Part shown: positions 51,346-62,710 of the stretch, piece after piece
Layout: each line of letters begins with the position of its first letter
Position numbering within the stretch: position 1 is the first letter of the stretch
NCBI RefSeq assembly: GCF_014805685.1
Contig: NC_060885.1
Location: 10,832,132 to 10,896,131, forward strand
DNA: 64,000 nucleotides
Source of the DNA: Silurus meridionalis
Taxonomy: Eukaryota > Chordata > Actinopteri > Siluriformes > Siluridae
Direction of reading: 5' to 3'
Program-made: the position numbers and the translations under genes
Notes under the pieces: generated by a model
Database searches by the model: none
What the model was told of the DNA's origin: nothing
What the model saw: the letters and a program-made list of their open reading frames with translations, nothing else

Positions 51346-51462
51346 CTTGTCTTTATCTCTCATTGAACCCTTGCCGAGAATGGACATCTTCGCCCCGGTT
51401 TCCTCTTGTAATCTTTTCATGGAATTGCCCCGGGGCCCCAGCAGTTTCCCAACAAAATTAAA
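51346..51462 (-). CDS. khdrbs2: khdrbs2 exon, KH domain GXXG segment
   Basis: This 117 nt exon gives exactly 39 codons in phase 0, from [12 protein letters not shown] to GSMRDKDK. It carries the KH-domain nucleic-acid binding loop GPRG and the following helix with [15 protein letters not shown]. The acceptor is ttacag just above 51462 and the donor is gtagg just below 51346. By homology it is the third coding exon. The two preceding exons (start codon, QUA1 dimerisation region and the stretch ending before FNF) were looked for by eye up to 64000 and not found. The terminal DKDK differs slightly from the DKAK I remember for the mammalian protein. Confidence 0.95.
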
Positions 51463-52144
51463 CTGTAATGGAGAAGAGAAAAAAGCAATACCGTGAGTCT
51501 CTCACGCTTCCTGACAGTTCTCTTACTTCAAAGTCATTAAAAAAACATCTATAGGGTTTTTTCCATCACAGACAAAATCAGTCACACCCTCAAACATATT
51601 AACTGAACAAAAAATTGGTTTAAAAAAATGCACTCTGTTTCTACCGTGTCCATCAATACTAGTTTTTTAGCACCAATAACAGCAATGCTTGTCCTTCGCC
51701 ATAATTTGTATTTTGCAGTAACAAGTTCTATCTTTAGGGAGTGCAATCTCTCACCTGGATAATCAATGTTCAGGGTCAATAAAGACCTTGGTTGCCTTCA
51801 CTTGAAATTAGAACATGTGCAGATGCCAATAAAGATCTGTGGAGTGCCCCTAAGGCCAGTGCTTGTAGAAGGCATAACATTAATTCATAAACTTTTTATT
51901 TATTGAAATATGTCTAATTAAACATATGGAAATTTCAGCAATAGTTCTCACTCACTTTAACTTATTGCTTTAAGTTATGCTTTAACTTATTAATATCTGG
52001 TTGTATAAATCCCAGTGTATCATTTTAACATCTTGCATAATAAAATAATTAAAAAAACTTATCAATATCTATCTATCTGTCTGAATCTTAATTGCAAAAG
52101 TAAAAAAAACAGTATTTAATTTATTTAAATTTGGGTGCCTGATT

Positions 52145-52340
52145 TATTTTAATTCAATTTTCGAATAACATTTTATATGTATAGTGCTTTTAACAATTGA
52201 CAGTCCCAAAGCAGAATTAAACACATAATGAATATACGTTTTTTATTTATAAAAGTCTATATAAGTTGTTTTTAGTTGGTTTAATAAGTTTTTTCTCTAA
52301 TGAGCAAGCCAGTGGTGACAGTGGCAAGGAAAAACTATAG
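52145..52340 (-). repeat. Dispersed repeat copy, diverged
   Basis: ATTTTATATGTATAGTGCTT, AACAATTGACAGTCCCAAAG and AATGAGCAAGCCAGTGGTGA match the right-arm copy at 30.2 kb in the same orientation. They carry many substitutions and lack the outer end. Confidence 0.65.
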
Positions 52341-54249
52341 GGATTATATTTTATTACTTTCATGTGTTTCTGCAACAGTTTCAAACATTTCAAGTTTGTT
52401 TACTTTACAGATGCAAATATCAATGATGTTAGATTAAAGCAAAAAAGGGAGGAAAAAAAAAATCTTTATTTTCAGCAACATTAGATACAAAAAGCATTAC
52501 TTTAGAGAATTTCAATGAGCATTTCAAATGAAAATAACTTTAACCCCCACTAGATTTATTTTGCTCACAAGTTTGTTGAATGCTTTATTTCTATTGCTTC
52601 ATTACCCCAACAGTAGCATAAAATTAAGGCATGGCATATGTAAATTAGATGTATATGAGGATAAATTGTGGTTTGTCATATGTACATGGAATGTAAATTA
52701 GGGACTAGTTAGTGAGGGTTTATTCCTCACAGCCAACATTGTTGCATCATTTTCCTGTTTTTGTATGAAATAAGGACAAAACAGGTAAATAACGTGACAA
52801 TTTCTAAAATCAGATGCAGAGTGATTTGCTTGTTATTCTTGGCACTCGAATCTGTGCTCATTTTTTGCAGTTTTGATGAACAAGGCCAATATATTTATCT
52901 ACAGTGGGGATTCTAGTCACGCAGTGTAGATGACAGGCTATCAAGGAAATGGCTCGGGGCAACAACTAACATTTCACACTCACAGTGGGCTAAAAGTCAG
53001 AAAGACCAGTTACTCATATTTCTTTTCCACTCCTTTTCCCTTCTACTTCATCCATAAACCAATCACTACCAAACTCTTACTATCATTCATACAGAAAAGA
53101 CATATTGTAGGATGTATTACACGTATGTGTTATGCTAAATTATTTGCATTGTTTAAATAGAATGTAACAAAAAGCCAATTTTCTTAATATGTATGAGTCT
53201 TAAATAGATCTATATCATGAACCTTATCTTCATCAAATCTATGTCATGAGCCTTAAAAGTATAGGCCGATAAAAAACAAAAAATAAAGCAAAATGAAGGG
53301 GCTGTTAATTATTAAGTAGCAAACACACCAGACTTTCGCTCTGCTATTTTCTTAATTATTCTTGCCATACCTAATGCCTGATCTGTAATCACATGATTCT
53401 GGTTCCACTCTAAAGAGGGAAGGAAATTGAGATTCTGTTTTATTTTCCACCACTTCTATTTATTGTTGTTTCTTTATTACATGTTTAGATTTTTCTAAGA
53501 TGCACTTAAGGAAACACTTAGAGGTGGACAAATCAGTAGCCTGTGTGCCTGGGATTTGTGTCCAGGTGGTTGCTGATGTATTTGTAGTAAAAAAAAAAAA
53601 GAAAATATTGGCCTTATAATTTTGCAAACAAGAATTGGTATGTAGCTATGTGCAAATTTGGTAAAAGTTTGGTAAAGGTGGTAAAGTACAAAGAGGATGA
53701 ATTAATTTAAATAAACAAAAATATATCTATGTGTGGAATGTCCAATAGTAATACTGTAGCTTTGCTTGTGTAGTGAAAAAGGGAAAGGGCTACCAGGTGC
53801 TGACACATTCACTTGCAGACGTGATTGCATCTCCGTCTGAAGGTGACTAAGGTCATGATGGGCATAAAAGGTAATATTGTGTTCCATTTGAGGCCATACT
53901 ACAAATGGACAATTCATATACCTGATGGTAGAGGATATAGGGTACTGTGTAAAGGCCTGGTGTATAGTACATACTTATATTTATACACTTAGCTAGTGTA
54001 ACAGGTATAGAAATTATTATAATTCATTAAATATGTAGAATTACACAACATAGGTTAAATCTTCATATGTGTATCAGAAACCACATTGTAGATTCCAATG
54101 GATTCAGTAACTGTATTTTTCTGAGTAAGCACATGAAGCTTTAACTGAAAGTCTACAGTATGTGCTAGTTAATGAATTATTATTACTTGACACTGCTTTA
54201 AATAACCAGCTGCCATTATGTTTCACCTTTTTTAGATATATTATAGATA

Positions 54250-55732
54250 CAGTGAGGAAAATAAGTATTTGAACACCCTGCTATTTTGCAAGTTCTCCCA
54301 CTTAGAAATCATGGAGGGGTCTGAAATTGTCATCGTAGGTGCATGTCCACTGTGAGAGACATAATCTAAAAAAAAAATAATCCAGAAATCACAATGTATG
54401 ATTTTTTTACTATTTATTTGTATGATACAGCTGCAAATAAGTATTTGAACACCTGAGAAAGTCAATGTTAATATGTGGTACAGTAGCCTTTGTTTGCAAT
54501 TACAGAGGTCAAACGTTTCCTGTAGTTTTTCACCAGGTTTGCACACACTGCAGGAGGGATTTTGGCCCACTCCTCAGATCTTCTCTAGATCAGTCAGGTT
54601 TCTGGCCTGTCGCTAAGAAACACAGAGTTTTAACTACCTCCAAAGATTCTCTATTGGGTTTAGGTCTGGAGACTGGCTAGGCCATCTTCAATGCTCTAAC
54701 TGAGGGAAGGAGGTTGTTCCCCAAAATCTCGCAATACATGGCCCCGGTCATCCTCTCCTTAATACATTGCAGTCGCCATGTCCCATGTGCAGAAAAACAC
54801 CCCCAAAGCATGATGCTACCACCCCCATGCTTTACAGTAGGAATGTGTTCTTGGGATGGTACTCATCAGTCTTCTTCCTCCAAACACGTTTACTGGAATT
54901 AGTTCTATTTTGGTCTCATCTGACCACATGACTTTCTCCCATGACTCCTCTGGATCATCCAAATGGTCATTGGCAAACTTAAGACGTGCCTGGACATGTG
55001 CTGGTTTAAGCAGGGGAACTTTCCATGCCATGCATGATTTCAAACCATGACGTCTTAGTGTATTACCAACAGTAACCTTGGAACCCAGCTCTTTTCAGGT
55101 CATTGACCAGCTCCTCCCGTGTAGTTCTGGGCTGATTTCTCACCTTCCTTAGGATCATTGAGACCCCACAAGGTGAGATCTTGCATGGAGCCCCAGACCG
55201 AGGGAGATTGACAGTCATGTTTAGGTTCTTCCATTTTCTAATGATTGCTCCAACAGTGGACCTTTTTTCACCAAGCCGCTTGGCAATTTCCCCGTAGCCC
55301 TTTCCAGCCTTGTGGAGGTGTACAATTTTGTCTCTAGTGTCTTTGGACAGCTCTTTGGTCTTGGCCATGTTAGTAGTTGGATTCTTACTGATTGTATGGG
55401 GTGGACAGGTGTCTTCATGCAGCTAATGGCCTAAACAGGTGCATCTAATTTAGGATAATAAATGTAGTGGAGGTGGACATTTTAAAGGCAGACTAACAGG
55501 TCTTTGAGGGTCAGAATTCTAGCTGATAGACAGGTGTTTAAATACTTATTTGCAGCTGTATCATACAAATAAATAGTTTAAAAGTCATATATTGTGATTT
55601 CTGGATTTTTTTTTTTTAGATTATGTCTCTCACAGTGGACATGCACCTACGATGATAATTTCAGACCCCTCCATTTCTAAGTGGGAGAACTTGCAAAATA
55701 GCAGGGTGTTCAAATACTTATTTTCCTCACTG
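54250..55732 (-). mobile_element. Near full-length Tc1/mariner transposon, IR/DR type
   Basis: It starts CAGTGAGGAAAATAAGTATT and ends AATACTTATTTTCCTCACTG, next to TA on both sides (54248-54249 and 55733-55734). The terminal inverted repeats are about 200 bases each. At their inner edges the outer motif AAATAAGTATTTGAACACC recurs (54435-54453 and its inverse at about 55533-55551), giving the IR/DR layout known from fish Tc1 elements. The transposase inside is on the minus strand and broken. Confidence 0.93.
54816..55368 (-). pseudogene. Tc1 transposase, frameshifted and truncated
   Basis: It begins at ATG 55368 with [20 protein letters not shown], the N-terminal paired-like HTH domain, and continues to NDLKRAG. 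A frameshift near 55085 moves the reading to another frame with LKSCMAWKVP and DDPEESWEKVMWSDETKIEL, which contains the first catalytic aspartate (WSDETK). After VNVFGGRR the rest decays with several stops, although [12 protein letters not shown] pieces remain. It cannot encode active enzyme. Confidence 0.9.
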
Positions 55733-56029
55733 TATATTCTATATAAAAATTTCTTAAGTTTTTTCACCAGCATATTTTGGTGTACATTTTTTGTGTTCTT
55801 CTATTTATCCAGAACACAATGTGTATTAATTTACCCAGTTTCTACTCTGCTGATCAAAGATTGTGCTAAGGGAAAAGAGCTTGCCCTTCAAATGTTTTCA
55901 AAGGTCAGCTGACACACACTGTTGAGAAAGCAAAATGCACATGTAGGCATCAGTCATCAGCACATGTCTGGAAATCACCTGCATCTGCATTTCTTTTGTT
56001 CATGTTTAAAGTAGGACAGTCCTAACAAA

Positions 56030-56092
56030 CATTTTACTGCATGTCGTACTGTATAAATGTGTATGTGACAAATAAAATTTGAATAAAAAATT
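56030..56092 (+). mobile_element. Retroposon 3' terminus
   Basis: The phrase TGTATGTGACAAATAAAATT preceded by TACTGTATAAATG is a common 3' end of fish non-LTR retroposons. No body is attached. Confidence 0.45.
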
Positions 56093-56197
56093 AGATTTCA
56101 TCTAGTAGACAAACCAGAACCCGCGTGCAGCGTTATTTTGGGGACCTATGTCATTTAGGGAGGGATATAAAGACGAAGCTCACTGACAGCGCTCGTT

Positions 56198-56415
56198 ATA
56201 TTTAGAATAAACCTAAGGAGCTTTAAAGAAGATGATTAGTACGAAAACTGGATTATGAATTTTCTACACGGCTGAACTATAGCAAAAAAATGAATGCTAA
56301 AGACAAATTCGTCTCATTAGTGCAGCTCGGTTGGAAATGCTTTCATGCCTTATAAATAAGCGGAAATGCTTCGAAATTACGGTAGCTTGACCAGACAATG
56401 ACATTCGATTTAAAA
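56198..56415. other. Duplicated non-coding module, copy A
   Basis: Shares blocks in order with copy B at 61.02-61.26 kb: GAAGATGATTA (56229-56239), ACTGGATTATGAATT (56247-56261), GACAAATTC (56302-56310), CTCATTAGTGCAGCTC (56313-56328) and GACAAT before a shared GACA. There is no reading frame and no transposon end. The ATTA-rich cores resemble homeodomain-type binding sites. Confidence 0.7.
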
Positions 56416-56499
56416 TAAAAAAAGCTTCTAGGTGATCTCTACTGAAAGAATATTTAACAAGCAAATAATGTAGTAGGTATTATGTACCTGGCAATTACC

Positions 56500-56960
56500 C
56501 TTCCATGACTATACATGCGATATGCAGATTAAATGCAAGCAGAAGGATTTTCTTCTGCATCCTATCACAGAGCATCAACAGGCTCATTTGTTTCTGAGTG
56601 TTGGAAACGCCTGCATCGCCTCCTGCCTGGTGGATGTGACAGAAATACTCCACAGCTGGCAGGAAGCCCTCAAGCAGATGGCCGAAGATGCTCACTGGGC
56701 GGTGGCAGCTGAGTGGCCTGTTTTCATTAAGCTAATGAATGTCTGGAGCCCCCTCTCTGGCTCTGCAATGAGCAATTTGGGCTTTATTAGGGACCATGGT
56801 TCAGTGTTAAATGAGGTTTGAAAAGACGCACGCCGCCCTGGCAGCGGTAGGTTGGCAGGACAATGAAAGACGGGCATGGGCAGACTGACATAAGCGTGGC
56901 ACAAGCGAAATGATGAACTTGATAGCAAGAAGATGATTACTACGCACAAATCAAGCATTA
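56500..56960. other. Candidate conserved non-coding element
   Basis: This block of balanced composition lies in AT-rich surroundings, free of recognised repeats. Long stop-free frames run on both strands at once (about 99 codons plus, 88 codons minus) with no known motif. This is typical of constrained non-coding DNA and not of a gene. It sits just beside copy A and ends with GAAGATGATTACTACG (56931-56946), echoing the module's GAAGATGATTA. Confidence 0.4.
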
Positions 56961-57137
56961 ATATGTGCTGATGATATCAGACCACAGTTGAAGAGCCAGA
57001 AAAAAGCTAACTACTGATTTACTATTATTGTTAAAAGGTGAAAACTTATCATCCGCAGAAATTAGCTTTCTCTATATGAGGCTCTATGACAGGGACCTTC
57101 ACCTGGACTAGGTTTGGCTGAATCTTCTCTTAGTATT

Positions 57138-57174
57138 TCTTTTCTTTTCTTTTCTTTTCTTTTCTTTTCTTTTC
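57138..57174 (+). repeat. (CTTTT)n microsatellite
   Basis: About seven to eight CTTTT units in tandem. Confidence 0.93.
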
Positions 57175-57543
57175 ACAAACAACGTTATGTTAGATTAGAA
57201 TCCTGGCCAACCAAGTTTTAAGAAACCTGAACAAGCTGGTGTTTTGTCTAATTGGGATATTTCCTTGCAGTTAATTGAGTATGACACTCAAGGCTGCACA
57301 GAGGCCCGGCTGGACTGCTATCAAGGATGAAGCTTAAATAGAAAATGTATAGTTCATTACCCTCAGCTTACTCTGACTGCCACAAATATTGTGAACTTCA
57401 TTACCAGTCTCGACAGCCAAAATAGCTACATAAGTGACCCATGTTTTTGGGCTGAAATGTCATTTCTGCATAAGCAAAGGCATAACAAACTCCTTTATCC
57501 ACTTCCCCCTTAAACAACTTGGATAAGATGGAGGTAAATATTC

Positions 57544-57800
57544 TGTACAGTCACTGGCCACTTCATTACCCGTACTGATTCATGCAATTGTCTAGCAATG
57601 TGTCAGCAGAATAATGCATATAGAGATCTGGAGCTTCAGTTATTGTTCACATCAAATATCAGAATGGGGTAAATTTTTAGCAGTAACTTGGCATGATGTT
57701 CAATGCCAGAAGGGTTGGTTTAAGTAGTTCAGAAGCTGTTGAGCTTCTAGGATTTTCATGTATTACCATCTCTAAGTTTTACACAGAATGGCACAAAAAC
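57544..57800 (+). mobile_element. Tc1-like 5' fragment
   Basis: TACAGTCACTGGCCACTTCA, TTGGCATGATGTTCAATGCC, AGAAGCTGTTGAGCTTCTAG and AAGTTTTACACAGAATGGCA follow the N-terminal half of a common fish Tc1-type element (HTH region). It stops before the catalytic domain. Confidence 0.6.
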
Positions 57801-58239
57801 AAAAACATCAAATGAAGTTAGTTAGGTGGAAGTATCTTGATTAAGAGGACTAGGTAAACTGGCCAGGTAAACTGGCATAATGTTGCCTAAAGAAACCCTA
57901 CATTTAAAAGTATGACACTATTACACCAGAGATTTTTCTAATCCTTTTGTAACAGTTTTTTTTTTTTACACAATCTGTATTTGCACTGTTCAATACTTGA
58001 CATGATATAATATGTAATAATGTTCGACTGTAGAAAAAAGAACAGTGGCATTCACAGCAAATATGTGCTATGTACACTTTAATCTAGTTTTTTCTTTTTT
58101 GTTCATTTATACATGAATCAATTTAATATTTGATTCTTGAAACATCCTTTTCCACAATCCGCAAGCCACTTGTTACAGGTTCTAAAAAATATTCATAGAT
58201 GCTAGTTAACTAAATTGTGTGTGCTTAAAAAGTATTTTA

Positions 58240-58326
58240 AAAAAAATCTTAACCCAGTTACTATTATCCATGTTACCCATCCTACAAATTAATAACATGA
58301 AAAATAGTAACTGGGTTGAGATTTTC
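58240..58326. repeat. Perfect-armed hairpin
   Basis: ACCCAGTTACTATT (58252-58265) pairs with AATAGTAACTGGGT (58302-58315), and the flanking bases extend the pairing. Inside the loop CATGTTA and TAACATG also pair. It could be the tip of a MITE or a stable palindrome. Confidence 0.8.
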
Positions 58327-59259
58327 TTTATTCTTATTCTCAGCTACTATATTACAGAAAATTGAGAAATTATTGCTATATGTGGGCTATTTTCTAAAAA
58401 TCGTTTAAAGCTTTAAAGAACTAATTGGCAGAAATGACTTATCTAGAGAACAACAAAATTGCCTTGTCCCCTTTGTGTGTGTATTCGATTAGAGCTTACA
58501 AGAATAATAGAAGTTAGCAGGGTCATCAAATTTCCAATATCATTATGTTCCTCTCATACCAAATTTCCTATCATCCTGTTTCTATCTGACAATATAGTCA
58601 TGAAAATAATGTGCTGCCACACCAGTGATTTGAGAGTTGACGTACAGAATCTTTATTTGCTCTGATTGTTTTTAGCTGTACCACACAGTGCTGCATGCAT
58701 ATTTCTGGTTGTGGGAAGTGAAATGCCAAAGAACATTACATGCAAATCTTCTGTTGAAAGATAGCAGTTTGTATGACAGAGAGTGTTTACTGTGGAAAGA
58801 CTGGATTGAAACCTGGAGCTGGACAATGTTTTTTGACCTGGTTTGAAAAAGAAATCCAGTCAAACCAAACAAAACAAATCCATTTGTAGTTCAGAATCTA
58901 CTTGCCAGTAACACTTGGCAGAAAATATAGTGGTGTATTATCCAAAACATTGGTAGGCATTTTGCCTTTGTTTGAGCTAGAGGGCAAACCCCACTGCCGT
59001 ATATATGGCACCAGATAAGTTCCCCAGCTACAGAGAGAGGAGAGCAGTGCCAGATGAAGCAGCTGTACTGCTGGGATGGACTCCTTATAGCATAGTTTTT
59101 GTCGAGGACTAAGAATGTTACAACCCTGAGAGGAGACACGACTTAGCTGGAGTGAGTGTGTGGATGCAGGTATTAGCACTCAGGAGGTTAGACAGTGACA
59201 AGATACAGCACAGAAGGCAATCCCTGCAATATAAAAGAAGGCTAACAATCTGGAAAAAA

Positions 59260-59480
59260 AAAAAAACATAGACAGAGAGAGAGAAAAACAAAGACAGAAC
59301 AACAAAAAAAATTGGGAAAATGGGGAGGCAAAGGAGACATAGAAAAAGACTTTCATGGACATAGATAAAAAAGTATGATAAAGAATCGGTGTGAGGAACA
59401 AAATCAGAGATTTTCATGGCTAAAAAAAGTAAGAAATAGCAACATGGAAAAGGAAAAAAGGAGAGAAAAGTGCATACATG
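59260..59480 (+). repeat. Purine-rich (A/G) tract
   Basis: Long runs of A with AGAGAG and GGGAAAATGGGGAGG blocks, nearly devoid of pyrimidines over much of about 220 bases. The 130-codon minus-strand ORF rich in Phe, Leu and Ser is a by-product. Confidence 0.7.
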
Positions 59481-59989
59481 AATCACAGACCTGGCAACAA
59501 AAACATACATATAGTTAGCTCTGTTACTATAAGAAAGTTAGTATTAAAGTGTACCTAAATTCAGAATTACATTTAGTGTCTTTTGGTATAAATATTTTGG
59601 CCTTAACATTATCTGTAATTTAATGTGCTCCGAAATAATAGAAGAATTTGGAAGACATACGTGTATAAAATGTACAATATGAATCAATGTTGACATCATT
59701 CTGCTTTTTAGCTTTTTACCAGATTTTTTTCATGTCAGCATGCATGGGTTGTAAATGTGTCCTTGGTTGTTCAAAGACTACGTTTCTTCATTTCCAACTT
59801 TAAATTGGTTAAGAATGTAATGGCTTCTCAAGATGTGGGGTAAGCTAAATGATATTGGTGAATTAAAAAGGGGGAGGAGCTCCGGATATCCTGTTTCAGT
59901 GGAAATTACAGTAACATATTAAACATTACTGTGCATTATCTAGTACGTATTCATTCACACCTAGAAGTAATTTAGATCACTTGCATTTC

Positions 59990-60556
59990 TTGACCAGGTT
60001 CAAAATGAGCCCATGAGTAGCACAAATTGAACCCATGAACACGAAAATTTGAACATTTTTACACAGGCTTTAACGAAAGACACGTTACACGGTGTAACGG
60101 GTGAAATATGTTGCGCTTCCTTTAGGAGCATAGCGGTATTTTGGGAATAGCATGCCAGAAGCGAGCTCTCCCTTCACCCAGACTCAACGTGTTACAACGG
60201 CTTGTATCTAAACAGTAGCCGACCAAGAAAGTCATTGTTCACTGTCTTCCTCCTTCCTTTCACAACTATTTATTTCGGGAGTTTATCTTTTGGCATCGTT
60301 GTGCGTTTAAAAATCACCTGATGGAAGTTTTTTCTCCCAAAGTCGTGCAGCTCAGAACACAGTTGAGGTGCGTTTTTTTCGTTTCCGTTCGGAAATTTCA
60401 TGGGTCTAATGTTATGGGGTTCAGTTTTTTTGGCTTGAAGTTTGTGAAACCGGGAAAAACCCAGGAAAAATTCATAAATTAGCCGCTTCGTTGTTTAAGC
60501 CGCGGGGTTCAAAACGTGGGAAAAAAGTAGCGGCTTATAGTCCGAAAAATACAGTA
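59990..60556 (-). mobile_element. Truncated relative of the 45.75 kb MITE
   Basis: The right end reads GCGGCTTATAGTCCGAAAAA then TACAG, and the interior GAAACCGGGAAAAACCCAGG, TTTAAAAATCACCTGATGGA and GTCGTGCAGCTC are reverse complements of parts of 45750-46312. It holds about 150 bases that the other copy lacks (about 60.08-60.24 kb). The opposite terminal repeat is missing. Confidence 0.75.
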
Positions 60557-60574
60557 AGTAAATATGCCACATCA

Positions 60575-60785
60575 AATATCAGGTAGGCGAATGCTGAGGA
60601 TGGAGTCACTGGGAGGGAGGAAAAGAGAAAGGCCAAAGAGGAGGTTTATGGATGTGGTAAGGAAAGACATGCAGGTGGGTGAAAAAGGCAGATGTACAGG
60701 ACAGGGGGTATGGAGAAGGATGATCCGCTATGTGGACCGCTAATGGGAGAAGCAGAAAAAAGAAGAAGCAGAAGAAGAAATATCC
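60575..60785 (+). mobile_element. LINE 3' end
   Basis: Sequence TTTATGGATGTGGTAAGGAA, GACATGCAGGTGGGTGAAA, GGATGATCCGCTATGTGGAC and CGCTAATGGGAGAAGCAGAA followed by an AAGAAG tail is the well-known end of fish LINEs with a C-terminal R/K-rich ORF. It is only the terminal 200 bases. Confidence 0.75.
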
Positions 60786-61018
60786 AGTGATGAGATGTTT
60801 CATGACAGTCTATAAAAGCTTCGCACATTGCTATTACCTAATATAACAGACTATCCACATAAAGAGCTTGCAATTGAAAAATAAAAAAAAAGGAGTGGGA
60901 ACAAAGCAAAAGATGGCAAAGAAGAAAAAGAGCAATACTGAGTGGGATAGAAAGAAACTAAGGATGGAGATCATGTGAGGGAGTGACAAAAAAGATGAAG
61001 CACTCCAACAACACTCTC

Positions 61019-61256
61019 CATATTTCAGAGTGAACTTCAAAGGGACCTTAAGAGCTTTGAGGAAGATGATTACTTGCGAAACTGGATTATGAATTGCTGT
61101 TTCTGCGTGCCTGAATTACGGTCAGAAGTGAACACCGATGACAAATTCATCTCATTAGTGCAGCTCTGTTGAAAATGTCCTCATGCATTATGAATAAACT
61201 GAAATGTTTCAAAATCACTGTGGCTTGGCCTGACAATATGACACTCAAGTTAAAGA
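61019..61256. other. Duplicated non-coding module, copy B
   Basis: Same orientation and block order as copy A at 56.2 kb: GAAGATGATTA (61062-61072), ACTGGATTATGAATT (61081-61095), GACAAATTC (61140-61148), CTCATTAGTGCAGCTC (61151-61166) and CTTGGCCTGACAAT (61224-61237). Spacing between the two longest blocks is 70 bases here and 66 in A. It starts about 230 bases after a LINE end. Confidence 0.7.
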
Positions 61257-61841
61257 AAATGAAATGTAGGCAGAGCTGCTTTTTTCCCTTGAGAATATTA
61301 TTCATTCTTTAACATTTACTATAAAGAATAAATGCATACACAGACACATTCATTCTTTATGATGGAATGCCTTTAGTCAAGTCAGTAAAGCAAATTGAAA
61401 GTATTTTGGTTTTCAAAAAAGGCTATTAGATAATAATGACATTAGAGAATTACATAAGGTTTTTAGTGGGGAATATTTAGTGAGATGTATTCTTGGTAAT
61501 GTAGCTTTGTGTTGAAAAATCCATTTCATAACCCACACTGAGCTCTGGAACGTTGAGGCCAGTAGCACAGATGTTGGGTAAACAAACAGCACATTAAGAC
61601 TCTCCCCATCAGGAGGTTGTCACCTTAAAAGACCCTTATTCACACAGGGCAAAAAAAACATCCTACAATGCCTTTTTTGCAGTAACAAAGCTCATATCAC
61701 TATCCGGAGTGCATTATAGCCACTGCAGTCTGGTCAGCTGAATCATATAGCTGTATTTTTCTCTTTACTTCTATCAAAAACTTGCCACAACATGAAAGGT
61801 GCATTAACCAAGCTTGAAGTTAGCATGTAAGCAGGATTTAA

Positions 61842-62710
61842 TACAGGTAGTTCCTGAGTTACGATGTTTCGACTTTTCTTGATCTTACGATGACGATATC
61901 GATACGACAAAATTGTAAAATCATTTTAGGGTTTATGCGGTAGGCAAACCTAGCAGCATATATCAAGTAGATCAATTGGGATGCTGCCAGAATGTATGCA
62001 GCTCCCACCTTGTGGGATGCCTTTCTCTCGCTAGCAGTTGACAGAGCTCAGTCGTCTTGGTGTTTGAACACATATTTCTTTTTTGTTTTTGATGTTTCAA
62101 AGCCCAATTTTAGCTCTTGTTTCTCTCCTTTTTATCAGCACTCGTCCACGCACCCACTGCCACATACAGTACTTAAATATTAGAGATCGACCGATTGATT
62201 GGCCAGCCATTTTTTTCCTGTGCTTATTCGCAAAGCTAATCAAAGTTCTCTTTCTTGCCAATGAGCTCCGCCTCCAAATTCGACATACAGAATCAGCCTA
62301 AAATCAGCTGAAGTCGTCTGACATTTTCTGTATAACATCTTATTCATTACCTATTAGAATTTCTGAGATAAAGGGGACAAAAAAGAAAATCGGCCAAACA
62401 TAGCGGCCAAGAAAAAATAAACGGCACATTATATCGCTCATTGGCTGCCGTGATTTCTAAATATCAGCACCGGCCAGAGAAAAACACATATCAGTCGACC
62501 TCTAATATATACAGTAAAGTTTATACATTACAGTAGTGTAAAATGTTTTGCTAAATTATGGACTGTAATTTGTTAAGTTGTTGACAAATGACATTATACT
62601 ACCCCATACTGATCACCAATCTTTAAGACTTCTGGATAGGTTAGGCCATGTCTCGATTTACAATGGGGTCATCGTAACACATTGCCATCGTAAGTCAAGG
62701 ATTACCTGTA
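61842..62710. mobile_element. TIR element, 869 bp including a nested insertion
   Basis: TACAGGTAGTTCCTGAGTTA at the left matches, as inverted repeat, TAAGTCAAGGATTACCTGTA at the right, with further pairing of ACGATG. A second element is inserted inside. No transposase is visible. Confidence 0.75.
62177..62508. mobile_element. Nested short TIR element
   Basis: ATATTAGAGATCGACCGATT at the left and TATCAGTCGACCTCTAATAT at the right are inverted repeats of about 18 bases, of a type widespread in vertebrate MITEs. It lies wholly within the element at 61842-62710. The interior is non-coding. Confidence 0.8.

Larger units (their letters stand above)
3570..51462 (-). other. khdrbs2: khdrbs2 gene span (3' seven coding exons)
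   Basis: Seven minus-strand exons join in frame into about 276 residues with a stop at 3572-3570. Every intron has GT..AG ends; lengths are about 8.7, 9.95, 6.2, 19.7, 0.7 and 1.9 kb. The protein starts inside the KH domain, so the exons for the N-terminus and QUA1 are missing and probably lie past 64000. From memory, human KHDRBS2 is 349 residues with about 73 before this point, so the remaining length matches. KHDRBS2 is chosen over KHDRBS1 and KHDRBS3 because of [16 protein letters not shown] and FLVP in the KH/QUA2 part and the PPPPPGRG run. The family binds U/A-rich RNA and regulates alternative splicing in the nucleus, mainly in neurons; that is known of the family and not read from this sequence. 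Confidence 0.93.

Noticed and set aside
56522..56958. Overlapping 99- and 88-codon ORFs on opposite strands
   Set aside because: There is no recognisable domain and no splice context; low stop density alone on both strands fits constrained non-coding DNA better.
59118..59510. 130-codon minus-strand Phe/Leu-rich ORF
   Set aside because: It is produced by the purine-rich tract on the other strand; composition is low-complexity with no motif.
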